From Haloarcula sp. CBA1127 (GTDB lineage Archaea; Halobacteriota; Halobacteria; Halobacteriales; Haloarculaceae), in NCBI RefSeq assembly GCF_001485575.1, contig NZ_BCNB01000002.1, positions 62,001-126,000 on the forward strand: a stretch of DNA of 64,000 nucleotides, given 5' to 3'. Below, piece after piece: positions 1-9,291 of this stretch (its first letter is position 1; every line of letters begins with the position of its first letter). Position numbers and translations under genes: made by a program. The notes below the pieces were generated by a model. That model was not told where the DNA came from, made no database searches, and was given only the letters and a program-made list of their open reading frames with translations.

Positions 1-511
1 AAGGTTCTGTTTCGACCGACTCAGTAGCTGCCGCCTCCAGTGTTCGATCCCAGTAGTCTATCACGCAGGCTTTGAGATCCGCCTGGAGCTGTCCCTCGAT
101 CATCTTCTGTTCGATGGGATACCGCAGTTCAATAGCGACGATGGCGTGACTGTCGAGATGGGTAAGACATCGCTGACACTCCATCTCAAACACGGAGAGG
201 CCAAGCGGTTGCTCGACCGTGAGATGGACGAGTTCGTTCCCACAGTTCGGACACCACAGGAACAACACGTCGTCGTGGCTCCCAGTTAGTTCCGCCAGCA
301 CAGTCAGATCGTCGAACGGCTTGTCGATGTCGGCATCCTGTGGCTGTCCGAGCTCGCTTGTCGCTGTACTGGAGGCGTCGTCGGTGTACTTCGCGAGTTT
401 GCGGTCTTTGAGCAGTGTTTTGATGACCGAATCGTATGACGAGTGTGACTCCGCGTTTCGTATTTTCCGCAATTTATCTTTCGTCCAATCTTTTACCCGA
501 ATGGTCGCCAT
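1..511 (-). CDS. Partial ribbon-helix-helix-like / zinc-ribbon protein (C-terminus outside window)
   Basis: About 170 residues are visible from an ATG at 511 and the frame stays open to the left edge. The first 40 residues (MATIRVKDWTKDKLRKIR...) have the strand-helix-helix look of ribbon-helix-helix antitoxin or CopG-type DNA-binding domains. Further on are two CxxC pairs, C87/C90 (CPNC) and C112/C115 (CQRC), which would make one zinc ribbon. The combination suggests a small DNA-binding or antitoxin-like regulator with a zinc-binding extension. The RHH assignment is by pattern only. No toxin gene is visible on the right side; a partner could lie left of the window. Confidence 0.7.
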   Translation of the reverse strand, partial: MATIRVKDWTKDKLRKIRNAESHSSYDSVIKTLLKDRKLAKYTDDASSTATSELGQPQDADIDKPFDDLTVLAELTGSHDDVLFLWCPNCGNELVHLTVEQPLGLSVFEMECQRCLTHLDSHAIVAIELRYPIEQKMIEGQLQADLKACVIDYWDRTLEAAATESVETEP

Positions 512-671
512 CTGATTGTAGAACAGCCCTACTACTAATAGTATTTTTGTATGATTATCCTAAAATTGAAAATACTCTTAGAGAATATGTTCCATTCTTC
601 GACGACAGAGGTATGCAGTCAAGCAAGGGTATCGGTGTCAGTAATGGGCGACACTCCGGTTTGATGGGGTG

Positions 672-2462
672 TCAGTCGGCCGAGGCCTGTTTCTCGTTCG
701 CAACGGTCCACTGGGTCGGGTCGATCTCGCGTCCGTCGAAGGCTGTGTATTCCGGGTACGCAGTAAACACCAGATACTCTGTTCCCTGCTGCAAGTACTC
801 AATAAGGGTGTGGAGATTGTCGTCGTCAAGGCCGCCAAGGCCATCGACGAGCAGAAGTGGCACAGCGTCGCCGACATCGAACGATTGCCGACCGGCCAGC
901 GCTGCTACAAAGCCGATGAGTTCGAGTTCACCCTCGCTGAGGGCATCTAAGCTCGCTTCCTGGCCGTCGCGGGCGACCACAATATCGAAGTCAGCGGTGA
1001 GTCGAGCCGTTTCGAACCCTGTCCCGAATCGTGAGAGTATATCCTTCATCGCGGTGTCGAACGCTTTCCGTGCCTCACGCTTGGTTCGGTCTTTCCGGTT
1101 TCGAAGTTCCGCGAGGTCGTCACGGACGGATTCGAGGTCGGTTTCGAGCGTGTCGACGCGGGCCGCTCTTGTTTCGAGTTGCGCCAGTTCGTCGGCGGTG
1201 TCTTCGAGTTCGGCCTCGCGATATTTGATCTCACTTTCGACGTCCGAAAGCTCCGCCACGGCCGCATCAACGTGATCGGAAAGTTGCTCCACGTCCGCCT
1301 GGGCCTGTTCGAGCCTGTTTCTGGCTGCGTCGAAGCTCTGTTTCCGGTCGGCCAACGTCGCCTCTAGCTCAGCGATGTCTTCCTCTAGGTCGGCCTTTCG
1401 ACGGCGGGCCTGGCTGATCTCCTCGCGCTGTGTTTCCAGTTCCTCGACAGTATCTCGGTAGGTCTCCTTCTGGGCCCGAAGCGCCGTGAGTTCGCTGCCG
1501 AGTGCGTCCAGTTGGTCGGCCAAATCTGCTCGTGTGGTCTCACTGCCGCAGGTCCAGCAGGTGACAGTGTCCTCGTCGATATCGCGCTTCACCTCGGTAA
1601 GCAGGTCAATCCGGTCCTCGCTGAGTACCATCTCGGTGGCGGAGTAGACGGACTGCAGTACTTCGGCGTCTCGCTCTACTTGTGAGAGTCTCTCCCGTGC
1701 CTCAGAGAGTTTGTCTTCAACAGCATCGTACTCCGGAATTTCGAGAGCATCGAGAGCGTCCTGACGTTCCGAGAGACGCTGTTCCGTCCGCTCGATACTT
1801 TGCTCAAGTCGTTCGACGCGGTTTTTCTCCTGGTTCTGTTCAGTCCGTGCTTGGCTGAGTTGACGGCGAACCGACTCCGAACTGTCGTCGCTTCCTGCCT
1901 CACTGTCGAACGTCTCGCGTTTGGCCCGCAGGTCTTCGATCTCGTTTTCCAGCCGTGTCACTTTCTCTTGCACGCTGGGGATCCGCTTTTTCGCCTCACG
2001 CGCCTGCGTGAGTTCCGTTTCGATCTGTTCGCGCTCCCGCTGTAATGTCTCGATCTGTGAGTCGATGTTCTGGAAGTCGAGCGGCCGCAACAGCACGTCC
2101 TCGAGGTTTTCACCTGTCCGGACAGCGCGACGGACTTCGTTACGCTCGTCCAAGCACGCGAACAGTTCAGCACGGATTACGTCGTACTCGTCGCTGAGGT
2201 ACGGCTCGCCGTGCCGGACCACGGTACCGTTCTCTCGGGTAAGCGTCACGTCGTAGACGCCTGTCGGTGTTTCTAGATGTACTGTCCCGCTTTCTGCCCC
2301 TTCGGTCAATTCTGTGGAGGTGCCAAGGGCCGTTTTGATTGATTCGATAAAGCTCGATTTCCCCTGCCAGTTCGAACCACGGACGACGTTCAATCCCGGC
2401 TCTACCGTCGCCGACCCGTCAAGTATACCCGCGATTCGTTCGATTTCGATGTTCCAGGTCAT
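672..2462 (-). CDS. Archaeal SMC-related (Rad50-like) ATPase with zinc hook
   Basis: A 596-residue ABC-type ATPase of the SMC/Rad50 class. Near the N-terminus is a Walker A loop (RGSNWQGKSSF). Two long heptad-rich coiled-coil arms follow, separated almost exactly mid-protein (about residue 300) by a CWTCG zinc-hook motif like that of Rad50. At the C-terminus are a signature-like LSEGELELIGF segment and Walker B (VPLLLVDGLGGLDDDN). The ATG at 2462 is chosen because it overlaps the rdfA stop codon in an ATGA junction and gives an N-terminus that begins at the ATPase fold (MTWNIEIERI); an upstream in-frame start at 2561 would add 33 residues lying inside rdfA. In haloarchaea such genes are found beside rdfA. 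A role in DNA or chromosome organisation is inferred. Confidence 0.9.
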   Translation of the reverse strand: MTWNIEIERIAGILDGSATVEPGLNVVRGSNWQGKSSFIESIKTALGTSTELTEGAESGTVHLETPTGVYDVTLTRENGTVVRHGEPYLSDEYDVIRAELFACLDERNEVRRAVRTGENLEDVLLRPLDFQNIDSQIETLQREREQIETELTQAREAKKRIPSVQEKVTRLENEIEDLRAKRETFDSEAGSDDSSESVRRQLSQARTEQNQEKNRVERLEQSIERTEQRLSERQDALDALEIPEYDAVEDKLSEARERLSQVERDAEVLQSVYSATEMVLSEDRIDLLTEVKRDIDEDTVTCWTCGSETTRADLADQLDALGSELTALRAQKETYRDTVEELETQREEISQARRRKADLEEDIAELEATLADRKQSFDAARNRLEQAQADVEQLSDHVDAAVAELSDVESEIKYREAELEDTADELAQLETRAARVDTLETDLESVRDDLAELRNRKDRTKREARKAFDTAMKDILSRFGTGFETARLTADFDIVVARDGQEASLDALSEGELELIGFVAALAGRQSFDVGDAVPLLLVDGLGGLDDDNLHTLIEYLQQGTEYLVFTAYPEYTAFDGREIDPTQWTVANEKQASAD

Positions 2463-3106
2463 GAGTTGTGTGTTGACAGATCCGCACTCCGGTGTTGCTT
2501 GCAGACGTACCCACGTTCGAGTGCAACATCGAACGGAACACGGGTCGGACAGTCTGGACATCCAAGTTGTATCTGGGCCTCAATCTCCGCGGTGTCACCG
2601 CCGTCGATATCACCCTTCTTCGCGAGCGAGGACAGTGCCGTTTCGGCCTTTCGTTCGACGACCGTTTTGGCCGTTGCCACGCTCTCTTGCTCCCAGTTAG
2701 TTGTCGCCTTCCTGGACTCTTTTTCACCGTCCAAACAGTCGTTGAGGTGCGTTCGCATCGTTCCCCACGACACCATATCGTCGTGAAGCGATGCTCCCGG
2801 GATACCCGTAGCTTGCAGTCGCTCGATGAGTTCGTCCCGTCGCAAGTCGTCATCGCCTCGTAACGTCTCGTAGTCGCTGTCTACACGCGTATCAAGGGTT
2901 TCACGCCCGTGTTCAGTATAGACCTGTTTAAGCAGCCGTTTGTTGAACCACGCTGTCAGCGACCGATACCCCATTTCGGTTCGGTCATCAGCGCCCGTCC
3001 AGCGTGCGAGCAGGCCGTCGTCAAGGGAGTCATAGACTGGGTCTGCCAATGCCAACCCGTACTTGTCGATAACCGCGTCTACTTTGCAACCGGAGTCAGC
3101 AGCCAT
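2459..3106 (-). CDS. rdfA: Rod-determining factor RdfA family protein
   Basis: 215 residues, recognised as the haloarchaeal RdfA family, named for a cell-shape (rod/disk) determinant described in Haloferax volcanii. The N-terminal half is a predicted helical DNA-binding-like region (residues 5-110). The C-terminal part carries a zinc-finger-like CPDC (183/186) with a later CKQH (202/205). Its stop codon overlaps the start of the downstream SMC-related gene by four bases (ATGA), so the two are almost certainly translationally coupled and functionally linked. Haloarchaeal genomes often carry several plasmid-borne copies of this pair, so this copy need not be the one that controls cell shape. 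Confidence 0.88.
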   Translation of the reverse strand: MAADSGCKVDAVIDKYGLALADPVYDSLDDGLLARWTGADDRTEMGYRSLTAWFNKRLLKQVYTEHGRETLDTRVDSDYETLRGDDDLRRDELIERLQATGIPGASLHDDMVSWGTMRTHLNDCLDGEKESRKATTNWEQESVATAKTVVERKAETALSSLAKKGDIDGGDTAEIEAQIQLGCPDCPTRVPFDVALERGYVCKQHRSADLSTHNS

Positions 3107-3636
3107 TATCCGGTTTTTTCGGCCTGCTCAGTAATAGTTTTTGACGGCCGGTGTACGCATAGTGTAGGTTTGTCCTGTATAATACACACCCTAAGCGTGT
3201 ACTTTCGAAATGGACTAACAGGGTGTGTTTGTAAAAGAACAATATTATCATAGTTTCGTAATTTAGGGAATAATAATTTTTGTCTGATATTTCGGACACA
3301 CTATTATACGATAATCACACACAGAACTAAATTCGAGTCGTCAGTCAATCCCCCGACAGTGGTCGCTTCAGAACGCACCACGTCCGTAAAATAGTCCAAG
3401 AGAAAGTGTATTTCAAAACACACAAAGTTTCGAGGTATGTCATATTCCGATAAAATAGGGAAAACACTAGTGCGGAGAGTGCAGTATCCATATACATTCT
3501 AAAATATGAGCTACCTACTAATTTGGAGAGTAGACCGAATTCCTCGCGAGAAGCGGTTACTGCTAACAGACGTAGAACTATGCAGCGTTGGGACCAAGTC
3601 AAACGTTTATACGGACTGTTGCGTAAGTAGTGTAGT
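3107..3636. other. Intergenic region between rdfA and the receiver-GAF regulator
   Basis: A 530-bp AT-rich spacer between divergent genes. It must hold both promoters; several TATA-like stretches occur (for example around 3240-3310). The reading frames here lack acidic composition or family resemblance and no gene is called. Confidence 0.5.
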
Positions 3637-6600
3637 ATGCGGAAGTTGGCCGGTGAGACTGGACCGGCACCAACGGATAGTGGAACGGCAGCCTCGAAAA
3701 TCAAGGTGCTGTTAGTCGATGACTACGGAGAGTTCCGGCGGACGACAGCGGAACTGCTCGAACACGAGAACGACCGTATCGATGTCATCGAGGCCGCAAG
3801 CGTCGAGGATGCGCTCAGCTACTTCGATTCCGAGTCGATCGACTGTATCGTCAGTGACTACGAGATGCCCGAAACTGACGGGATTGAATTCGTAGAAACG
3901 GTTCGACAGTCTAACGGTGACCTCCCATTTATCCTGTTGACAGGCCAGGGGAGCGAAAAACTCGCCAGCGAAGCGGTTTCAGCGGGCGTCACCGATTACT
4001 TCGTCAAGGGCGGCGGGCCAGAGCAGTACGCGGTGCTCACAAACAGGATAGAGAACGCGGTGGAATCACACCGGTTCCGCCGAGAAACAGCGCGACTATC
4101 GCGAATCAATTCACTATTCAGGGAAATAAATCGCCAAGTGTTGAGGGCGTCAACAGCCGAGGAGATCAAAGCGGCTGTCTGTGAGATTCTGACACGTTCG
4201 GATGCCTACCAGTTCGCCTGGATCGGCGAAAAAAACGAGGCGGGTGATATCGTCCCCACGGCGGGCGGTGGCGACGCACTCGAATACGTCGAAGCGATGC
4301 TCTCCCGCTATGGCCGCTCAGTTTTCGATGACGGGCCGTTCGGCCATGCGATCGAAACCGGCGAACATCAAGTAGCGTCAGATATCCGGACTGAATCGTC
4401 TGTCCAGCCGTGGCACGAGCTCGTATCGGAGTACGGGTTCCGGTCGATGATCGTTCTCCCGATCCAGTACACAGGATCAGTACAGAGCGTGATTTCGATA
4501 TACGCGGACACGCCTTTCGCGTTTGACGAGGCGGAGCAGACAGTGCTGACAGAGCTTGCGGAAATTGTCGCCGATGGCCTTCATTCAACAGCAACGCGTG
4601 CCGAACTAGAAATGCGGGAAGAGGTCCTGCGAACAATTACCGAAGTGTTCACAGCGCGGGACGGAGCGCTACAGGAGCAGATAGCGGATCTCATGCAAGT
4701 CGGTCGCAGCGTGCTTGGAACCGAGTACGCGACACTCTCTCACGTCAACGGGATGGAATACGATTTCGAAGTGCTCCAGACACCTGACGAAACGATTTTT
4801 TCAGGCGGAACTATTCCGTTGTCGGAAACCCCCTGTGCGAAAGCTATCGCGAACGAGGAGACGGTCGTGATGACAGACGTCGATGCCGAATGCGGCGAAG
4901 CTGACCGAGACCACATATGGGATGACGAAGTCAATCAGTATCTCGGAACGCCACTCACTGTGGGCGGTAGCATATACGGGACGCTCTGTTTCTATGGGTC
5001 CGGGACGAGCGGGTCAGAGTTCTCAGACTGGGACGTGACACTCGTAGACCTTCTGAGCAAGTGGATCGGGAACGAACTACAGACACAGCGGGCTGAGATG
5101 GGTTTTACACAGTTGTACGAAACGGCGACAGATCTCTTGGGCGTGACTTCAGAGGAGGAAGCCGCACAAATTGTCGTCTCGCGGACCCGTGATGTCATCG
5201 GTCTTCCTGAGGTCGTGCTGTACGCGTTCGACAGCGATACAAACACCTTTCGCCCGCTTTCGGCCACGGAGACCGAGGAGCAACAAGCTATCCCAGCGGA
5301 CGGTGATAGCTTCGTGAGTTCGGCCTTTTTCACCGAGGAAACTATCGTTTGCGACGGAAACTCGGCCTCGAAAGCAGGCGAGGACGCGATGACTGACGGA
5401 AAGGCCGTGTTTGTCCCGCTGGGCGACCATGGAGTGCTTCGAGCGGGCGACACTATCGGCGGCGAGTTCGATACCCAGACTCGTCGAATTACCGAACTCC
5501 TCGGGGCGACTATTCGAACGGCGTTCGATAGGCTGAACTACGAGACGGAACTCGAAGATAGGCAGCGCGACCTAGAGCAACAGACGGTGCAGCTCGAGCA
5601 GATGAATCGGTTGACAGAGCTGAGTCAGAAAATTCACGAGCGAGTGCTCAGGGCAGACAGTCGGTCAGAAATAGAGCAAGCAGTGTGTGACCAGTTGGTC
5701 GCGTCCGACATCTGTTCGTTTGCGTGGATCGGGGAATACGAATCCGATACCGACCGAGTCACGCCACGGACGTGGGCAGGAACCGACCGTGGCTTTCTGG
5801 AAGAATCCCGAACGCCCTCCAATGAGACACCGCCTCCACCAGCAGTCCAGACAGCCCGGACTAACGAACAGACGCTGAACAACAACATCGCGGACGGGCT
5901 CAGGGGGAAAGGGTGGCAACGGCGGCTACTGGAACGGGGGTTCCAGTCAGTCGTCAGCATTCCACTTAGCTATCAGCAACTCTCCTACGGCATCCTGACT
6001 GTGTACGCGAAAACGCCGGACGTTTTCGATCTGCCAACTCAGTCAGTACTCGAAGAGGTAAGTGAAACGGTCGGGTACGCCATCAACAGCATTGAGACAA
6101 AGCAGGGGCTCGTCGCGGATCGGGCTGTCGAACTCCAGCTAGAAGCAACGGAATCCGACGATATCATTCATCGAATCGCGGGCGTCGTCGATACAGAAAT
6201 CACATTCGAGGGTATCGTCCCACAGGGAGATACCAGCTGTATCGTGTTTTTCAGCACTGACGCTCCACCAGATGACCTACAGGCGTGTTTGGACACTCTC
6301 CCCCGAATTGAGCGATTAGAGTGTCTAACTGACACAGAAGACACGAGCTTGTTCGAAGCAACAGTATCGGGTACACAACTCGCACTGACAGTCGCCGAAC
6401 AAGGAGGAGCCCCGCAATTAATCCAATCTGACGGTGAGACTCTGGAGATTCAGCTCGAGGTCCCACAGACGGTCGACATTCGCCAACTCATAGCTGAATT
6501 ACGGCGTTCATGTCCGGACATCGAACTCGTGGGCCGCCACAAGCGGGAACGTGGTGTCCAAACTCGTGAGTCATTCCACTCAGAATTGACAGCACAGCTA

Positions 6601-6801
6601 ACCCCCCGCCAATTCGAGGTCCTGCTTGCAGCCTTTTATAGCGGATTCTATCAATCTCCCCGTGACAAGACTGGTCAAGAGATCGCCGATACACTTGATA
6701 TTTCACAGCCGACGTTCAGCCACCACCTTCGGGTAGCTATCCGGAAGCTCCTAGAACAGTTGTTTAGCGAAGGGGGAACGACCCAGCATCTAGATAGATA
6801 G
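3637..6801 (+). CDS. Receiver / multi-GAF / HTH_10 (Bat-type) transcriptional regulator
   Basis: 1054 residues. The N-terminal receiver domain (about 22-135) has the acidic pair D28/D29, phosphoacceptor D74 in IVSDYEMPETDG, T102 and K124, so it looks competent for phosphorylation. About four GAF-like domains follow: roughly 150-310, 325-480, 490-630 and 650-790. The first and last share a repeated pattern (AV..IL..S.A..FAWIGE) typical of Bat-family sensors. After a Bat-associated region, the C-terminus (about 990-1045) is an HTH_10 helix-turn-helix (TGQEIADTLDISQPTFSHHL). No histidine kinase domain is present, so a separate kinase would supply the phosphate. It probably senses a small molecule, redox state or light-related signal and controls transcription; the target is unknown. 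Confidence 0.93.
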   Translation: MRKLAGETGPAPTDSGTAASKIKVLLVDDYGEFRRTTAELLEHENDRIDVIEAASVEDALSYFDSESIDCIVSDYEMPETDGIEFVETVRQSNGDLPFILLTGQGSEKLASEAVSAGVTDYFVKGGGPEQYAVLTNRIENAVESHRFRRETARLSRINSLFREINRQVLRASTAEEIKAAVCEILTRSDAYQFAWIGEKNEAGDIVPTAGGGDALEYVEAMLSRYGRSVFDDGPFGHAIETGEHQVASDIRTESSVQPWHELVSEYGFRSMIVLPIQYTGSVQSVISIYADTPFAFDEAEQTVLTELAEIVADGLHSTATRAELEMREEVLRTITEVFTARDGALQEQIADLMQVGRSVLGTEYATLSHVNGMEYDFEVLQTPDETIFSGGTIPLSETPCAKAIANEETVVMTDVDAECGEADRDHIWDDEVNQYLGTPLTVGGSIYGTLCFYGSGTSGSEFSDWDVTLVDLLSKWIGNELQTQRAEMGFTQLYETATDLLGVTSEEEAAQIVVSRTRDVIGLPEVVLYAFDSDTNTFRPLSATETEEQQAIPADGDSFVSSAFFTEETIVCDGNSASKAGEDAMTDGKAVFVPLGDHGVLRAGDTIGGEFDTQTRRITELLGATIRTAFDRLNYETELEDRQRDLEQQTVQLEQMNRLTELSQKIHERVLRADSRSEIEQAVCDQLVASDICSFAWIGEYESDTDRVTPRTWAGTDRGFLEESRTPSNETPPPPAVQTARTNEQTLNNNIADGLRGKGWQRRLLERGFQSVVSIPLSYQQLSYGILTVYAKTPDVFDLPTQSVLEEVSETVGYAINSIETKQGLVADRAVELQLEATESDDIIHRIAGVVDTEITFEGIVPQGDTSCIVFFSTDAPPDDLQACLDTLPRIERLECLTDTEDTSLFEATVSGTQLALTVAEQGGAPQLIQSDGETLEIQLEVPQTVDIRQLIAELRRSCPDIELVGRHKRERGVQTRESFHSELTAQLTPRQFEVLLAAFYSGFYQSPRDKTGQEIADTLDISQPTFSHHLRVAIRKLLEQLFSEGGTTQHLDR

Positions 6802-6871
6802 CGCTTGTCGTCTGAGTTTGCTAGTCTGATAGAGTATATGCTGATACGGGAGTGTGTTCATACAAGAAACA

Positions 6872-7135
6872 ATGAGTCTGGAGTGGAACGAGACAGAAAC
6901 TGTCTTTTGGGCAAACCAGTACGAATCACCGAGTGAAGCGATTGTGACCGCTATAGCAGCTAAAGAATCCGTAACGGAAACCAGTCTCCCACCGTTGTAC
7001 AACCGAATCGACCCGGATGCCCTTGATACGCTTGTCGCAGGGCAGACCAACGACGATATTCAGATTAGTTTCACATACAGTGGGTACACCGTTCGGATTC
7101 GAGACAGCGAGACCATCGAGATCACGCCAACGTAA
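6872..7135 (+). CDS. HalOD1 output domain protein
   Basis: 87 residues matching the short HalOD1 family, a haloarchaeal output domain usually encoded alone or fused to receiver domains. The pattern is seen in SLPPLYNRIDPDALDTL and the final beta-rich SYTGY-like stretch (FTYSGYTVRIRDSETIEI). The ATG at 6872 is preferred over a GTG at 6854. It lies 70 bp downstream of the receiver-GAF regulator on the same strand, which suggests cotranscription and a shared signalling role. A second HalOD1 gene lies at 48655-49011. Confidence 0.82.
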   Translation: MSLEWNETETVFWANQYESPSEAIVTAIAAKESVTETSLPPLYNRIDPDALDTLVAGQTNDDIQISFTYSGYTVRIRDSETIEITPT

Positions 7136-8008
7136 CCGGCTAGAGCCTTCCTATAAGTTCTTAAGTGAGCGGATAACGAGAAGCCTCCGGTAAGAGAGCA
7201 TACCGCGGAGAAGATGCGGGAGAGCAATACCGAAGCCGTAGATTCGGATGAGCGAATTTGTAGAGCGATCATTGGACGGTCATGCTCACAACCCGACCAG
7301 TTGACGATATTTTCTGCTACGGATGAAAATAATTCAGATATGTCAGCGTGGAGATCAGCCACAGAGGATTCTTTTGTCTATCTACTACTGGTCCGGTAGA
7401 ATTCTGGCAATCGTGTCCCGTTAGCGGAATCATAATAAGGACCGGATCTCACACAGATTAGTTCAGACTATTCGCGGGATTATGATCACGACTGCAGATG
7501 TGGTTCCAGACCATCATCACTAAGTCGCTTGTCAGTGACCTGGTGAATCGAGGAGCAGAGGTAGTACCGCAGAATCACGATGTATTATTAATAGGATACT
7601 ATGTAGTTTCTATCCACCCTAATTGGAATTCGATAGCGTAGTACTAACATATGGAACTGTACTAATACGAAAAGGTTCGGAGTTTCGCAGTAATAAAACA
7701 GAGGCTTGTACCGAGACGAACAATAACACACTGTACTGCGCTTTCACTTGCAGATTTATTTTTGTGTATTGCAGGTCGTTGTGATTGAGTCATGTAGTAC
7801 GCCAAATAGTTCCTGATGTCAGCAACTGAAGGGTTATATACAGACTGTGGTCAATCGGTGAAGAACAGGAGTACGGTGTGCGATACAAGTAGCTATTTCT
7901 TACTCAGGAATTAGAAGGTAACGGGGGTGTAACAAAACGGTACCCCGGGTTTCGTGTATATATGTGGCTCTCGCGGCCTGAACACAAACCAATGCAGCAA
8001 TCGAGGTC
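7136..8008. other. Long gene-poor intergenic region
   Basis: About 870 bp with no supported gene. Short frames on either strand (7060-7362 minus, 7214-7399 plus) have no recognisable motifs and non-acidic composition. TATA-like stretches near 7755, 7835 and 7960 (gtatatatgtgg) could serve the downstream DUF7344 gene, the last being the best placed. Confidence 0.45.
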
Positions 8009-8563
8009 ATGAGCGAACCGATGGTAGAGGAAGAACCAGAGCTCTCACGCGACCAAATGTTCGACATCCTCAGCAGTTCGAGGCGTCGATATACGCTTTA
8101 CTATCTACGCCAGCAAAAGGAGCCGGTCCAGCTTACCGACTTAGCTGAGGAGTTGGCTGCGTGGGAGAACGACACAACCGTCGAAGAACTCTCCTCGCAG
8201 GCGCGAAAGCGGGTGTACGTCTCGCTGTATCAGACCCATGCTCCGAAGCTTCAAGAGGCAGGGCTAATAACGTACGACGCCGATACGGGTGAGATAGCTC
8301 TTCGAGAGGATGCTCCGGAGGTTGAACCATTCATCAGCAATAGTGATGGGGATTCTAAATGGTATCAGTACTATGGGGCCGTAGCCCTGTTGAACGCCAT
8401 TTTACTCCTAGCAGCAATTGTCGGTGTGCCGCCGCTCAGTGCGATCAGCCCGTTAGTTATCGGACTAGTCGTCATTAGCTCATTTCTCGTACTATCTATT
8501 GCTCACGCAGTCTCCAAGCGGCGAGGGAAAAATGACAAGACCTTCGATATCGGCAAGCCGTGA
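8009..8563 (+). CDS. DUF7344-type winged-helix protein with two C-terminal membrane segments
   Basis: 184 residues. Residues 15-110 form a DUF7344 winged-helix-like domain (FDILSSSRRRYTLYYLRQQ, then LAEELAAWEN and ARKRVYVSLYQTHAPKL). Two hydrophobic helices follow, about 118-138 and 143-165, and then a basic tail (SKRRGKND). It is likely a membrane-tethered DNA- or ligand-binding regulator. A paralogue with the same layout lies at 38750-39385, on the far side of the polysaccharide island. The IS6 element is inserted 27 bp downstream of the stop codon. Confidence 0.85.
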   Translation: MSEPMVEEEPELSRDQMFDILSSSRRRYTLYYLRQQKEPVQLTDLAEELAAWENDTTVEELSSQARKRVYVSLYQTHAPKLQEAGLITYDADTGEIALREDAPEVEPFISNSDGDSKWYQYYGAVALLNAILLLAAIVGVPPLSAISPLVIGLVVISSFLVLSIAHAVSKRRGKNDKTFDIGKP

Positions 8564-8582
8564 GCTGAATTATGTATTGACT

Positions 8583-8590
8583 GAGAATAC
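8583..8590. repeat. Left target-site duplication of IS6-family element
   Basis: The octamer gagaatac directly abuts the left inverted repeat and is repeated exactly at 9284-9291. Eight-base duplications are typical of IS6-family transposition. Confidence 0.9.
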
Positions 8591-9283
8591 GGTAGTGTTT
8601 AGTTTGGAGCATTGTGCCAGCGAGCGAAACTCTGGAGCCAATTTTCGGCTGTTTCCGGTTCGACGTGGCTGAAGCAGTTTGAAAACGACGAGGTTCGACG
8701 CTTCAGTTCTCGAAAAATCCATTCGATAGCGTTCCGATTTCTGTGGCGACACATCCGAAATCGGAGTCCAGCTCGTTGAAGTGCGGTTTGGAGGTGTTGA
8801 GCGCCATCAACCAGAAAGACAGCAGTTTCGACATTGTGTTTTTGCCGAAGTTCGCGCAGGGAAATTTCTGTGAGGGTGGTCGTAGTCGTCGCAAACAGCC
8901 GGACGTGAAGCAGTTCGTTCGATTGTGGATCGGCGGCGTACAGCCAGAATTGCTGATCGTTGATGCGAATCACTGTTTCGTCAAGCGCAATCTGATTCGG
9001 AGATTTCCCTAATTCGGGCTGTAGATCGGCTTTCTGCACCCAATCATTGATGGCTTTGCGACTATGCTGGACACCCAGATCTTCGAGTGATTTGACGGTA
9101 TTCGGTAGCGACAACCCCGCAACGTGCGATTGAATACCTAGCGCCATCGCTGGTTCGGGTGTCCGCTCACGCTCTACAAAATCCAAATCAATCCAGTCTC
9201 TATGTCCGCTGAGGCGGCTGATTTCTGGCATAGGCACCAAGAAATCTGTCCGCCTCACTTTTCACGCTTAACTAAACACGACC
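8591..9283 (-). mobile_element. IS6-family insertion sequence, complete
   Basis: A 693-bp element bounded by imperfect terminal inverted repeats (ggtagtgtttagtt at 8591-8604, and aactaaacacgacc at 9270-9283; 13 of 14 bases match), with identical 8-bp flanking duplications (gagaatac). It contains a single transposase gene on the minus strand whose stop codon lies inside the left repeat. The intact frame and the undecayed duplication indicate a recent insertion, in intergenic DNA behind the DUF7344 gene. Confidence 0.92.
8599..9231 (-). CDS. IS6-family DDE transposase
   Basis: 210 residues from the ATG at 9231 (MPEISRLSGHRDWIDLDFVE), the usual start for haloarchaeal IS6 transposases; a GTG at 9258 is an alternative. 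The catalytic triad is visible: D in IALDETVIRI, D in AVFLVDGAQHL and E in NAIEWIFRELKRR. The length of about 210-230 residues is normal for the family. The N-terminal helix-turn-helix region is compact. No frameshift or stop was found, so the protein should be functional. Confidence 0.94.
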   Translation of the reverse strand: MPEISRLSGHRDWIDLDFVERERTPEPAMALGIQSHVAGLSLPNTVKSLEDLGVQHSRKAINDWVQKADLQPELGKSPNQIALDETVIRINDQQFWLYAADPQSNELLHVRLFATTTTTLTEISLRELRQKHNVETAVFLVDGAQHLQTALQRAGLRFRMCRHRNRNAIEWIFRELKRRTSSFSNCFSHVEPETAENWLQSFARWHNAPN

Positions 9284-9291
9284 GAGAATAC
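9284..9291. repeat. Right target-site duplication of IS6-family element
   Basis: gagaatac, an exact copy of 8583-8590, directly outside the right inverted repeat. Confidence 0.9.

Noticed and set aside
3345..3704. 119-codon minus-strand frame upstream of the receiver-GAF gene
   Set aside because: Aromatic and Arg/Leu-rich, not acidic; lies over the promoter and start of the regulator.
7060..7362. 100-codon minus-strand frame
   Set aside because: Overlaps the end of the HalOD1 gene and has no family features.
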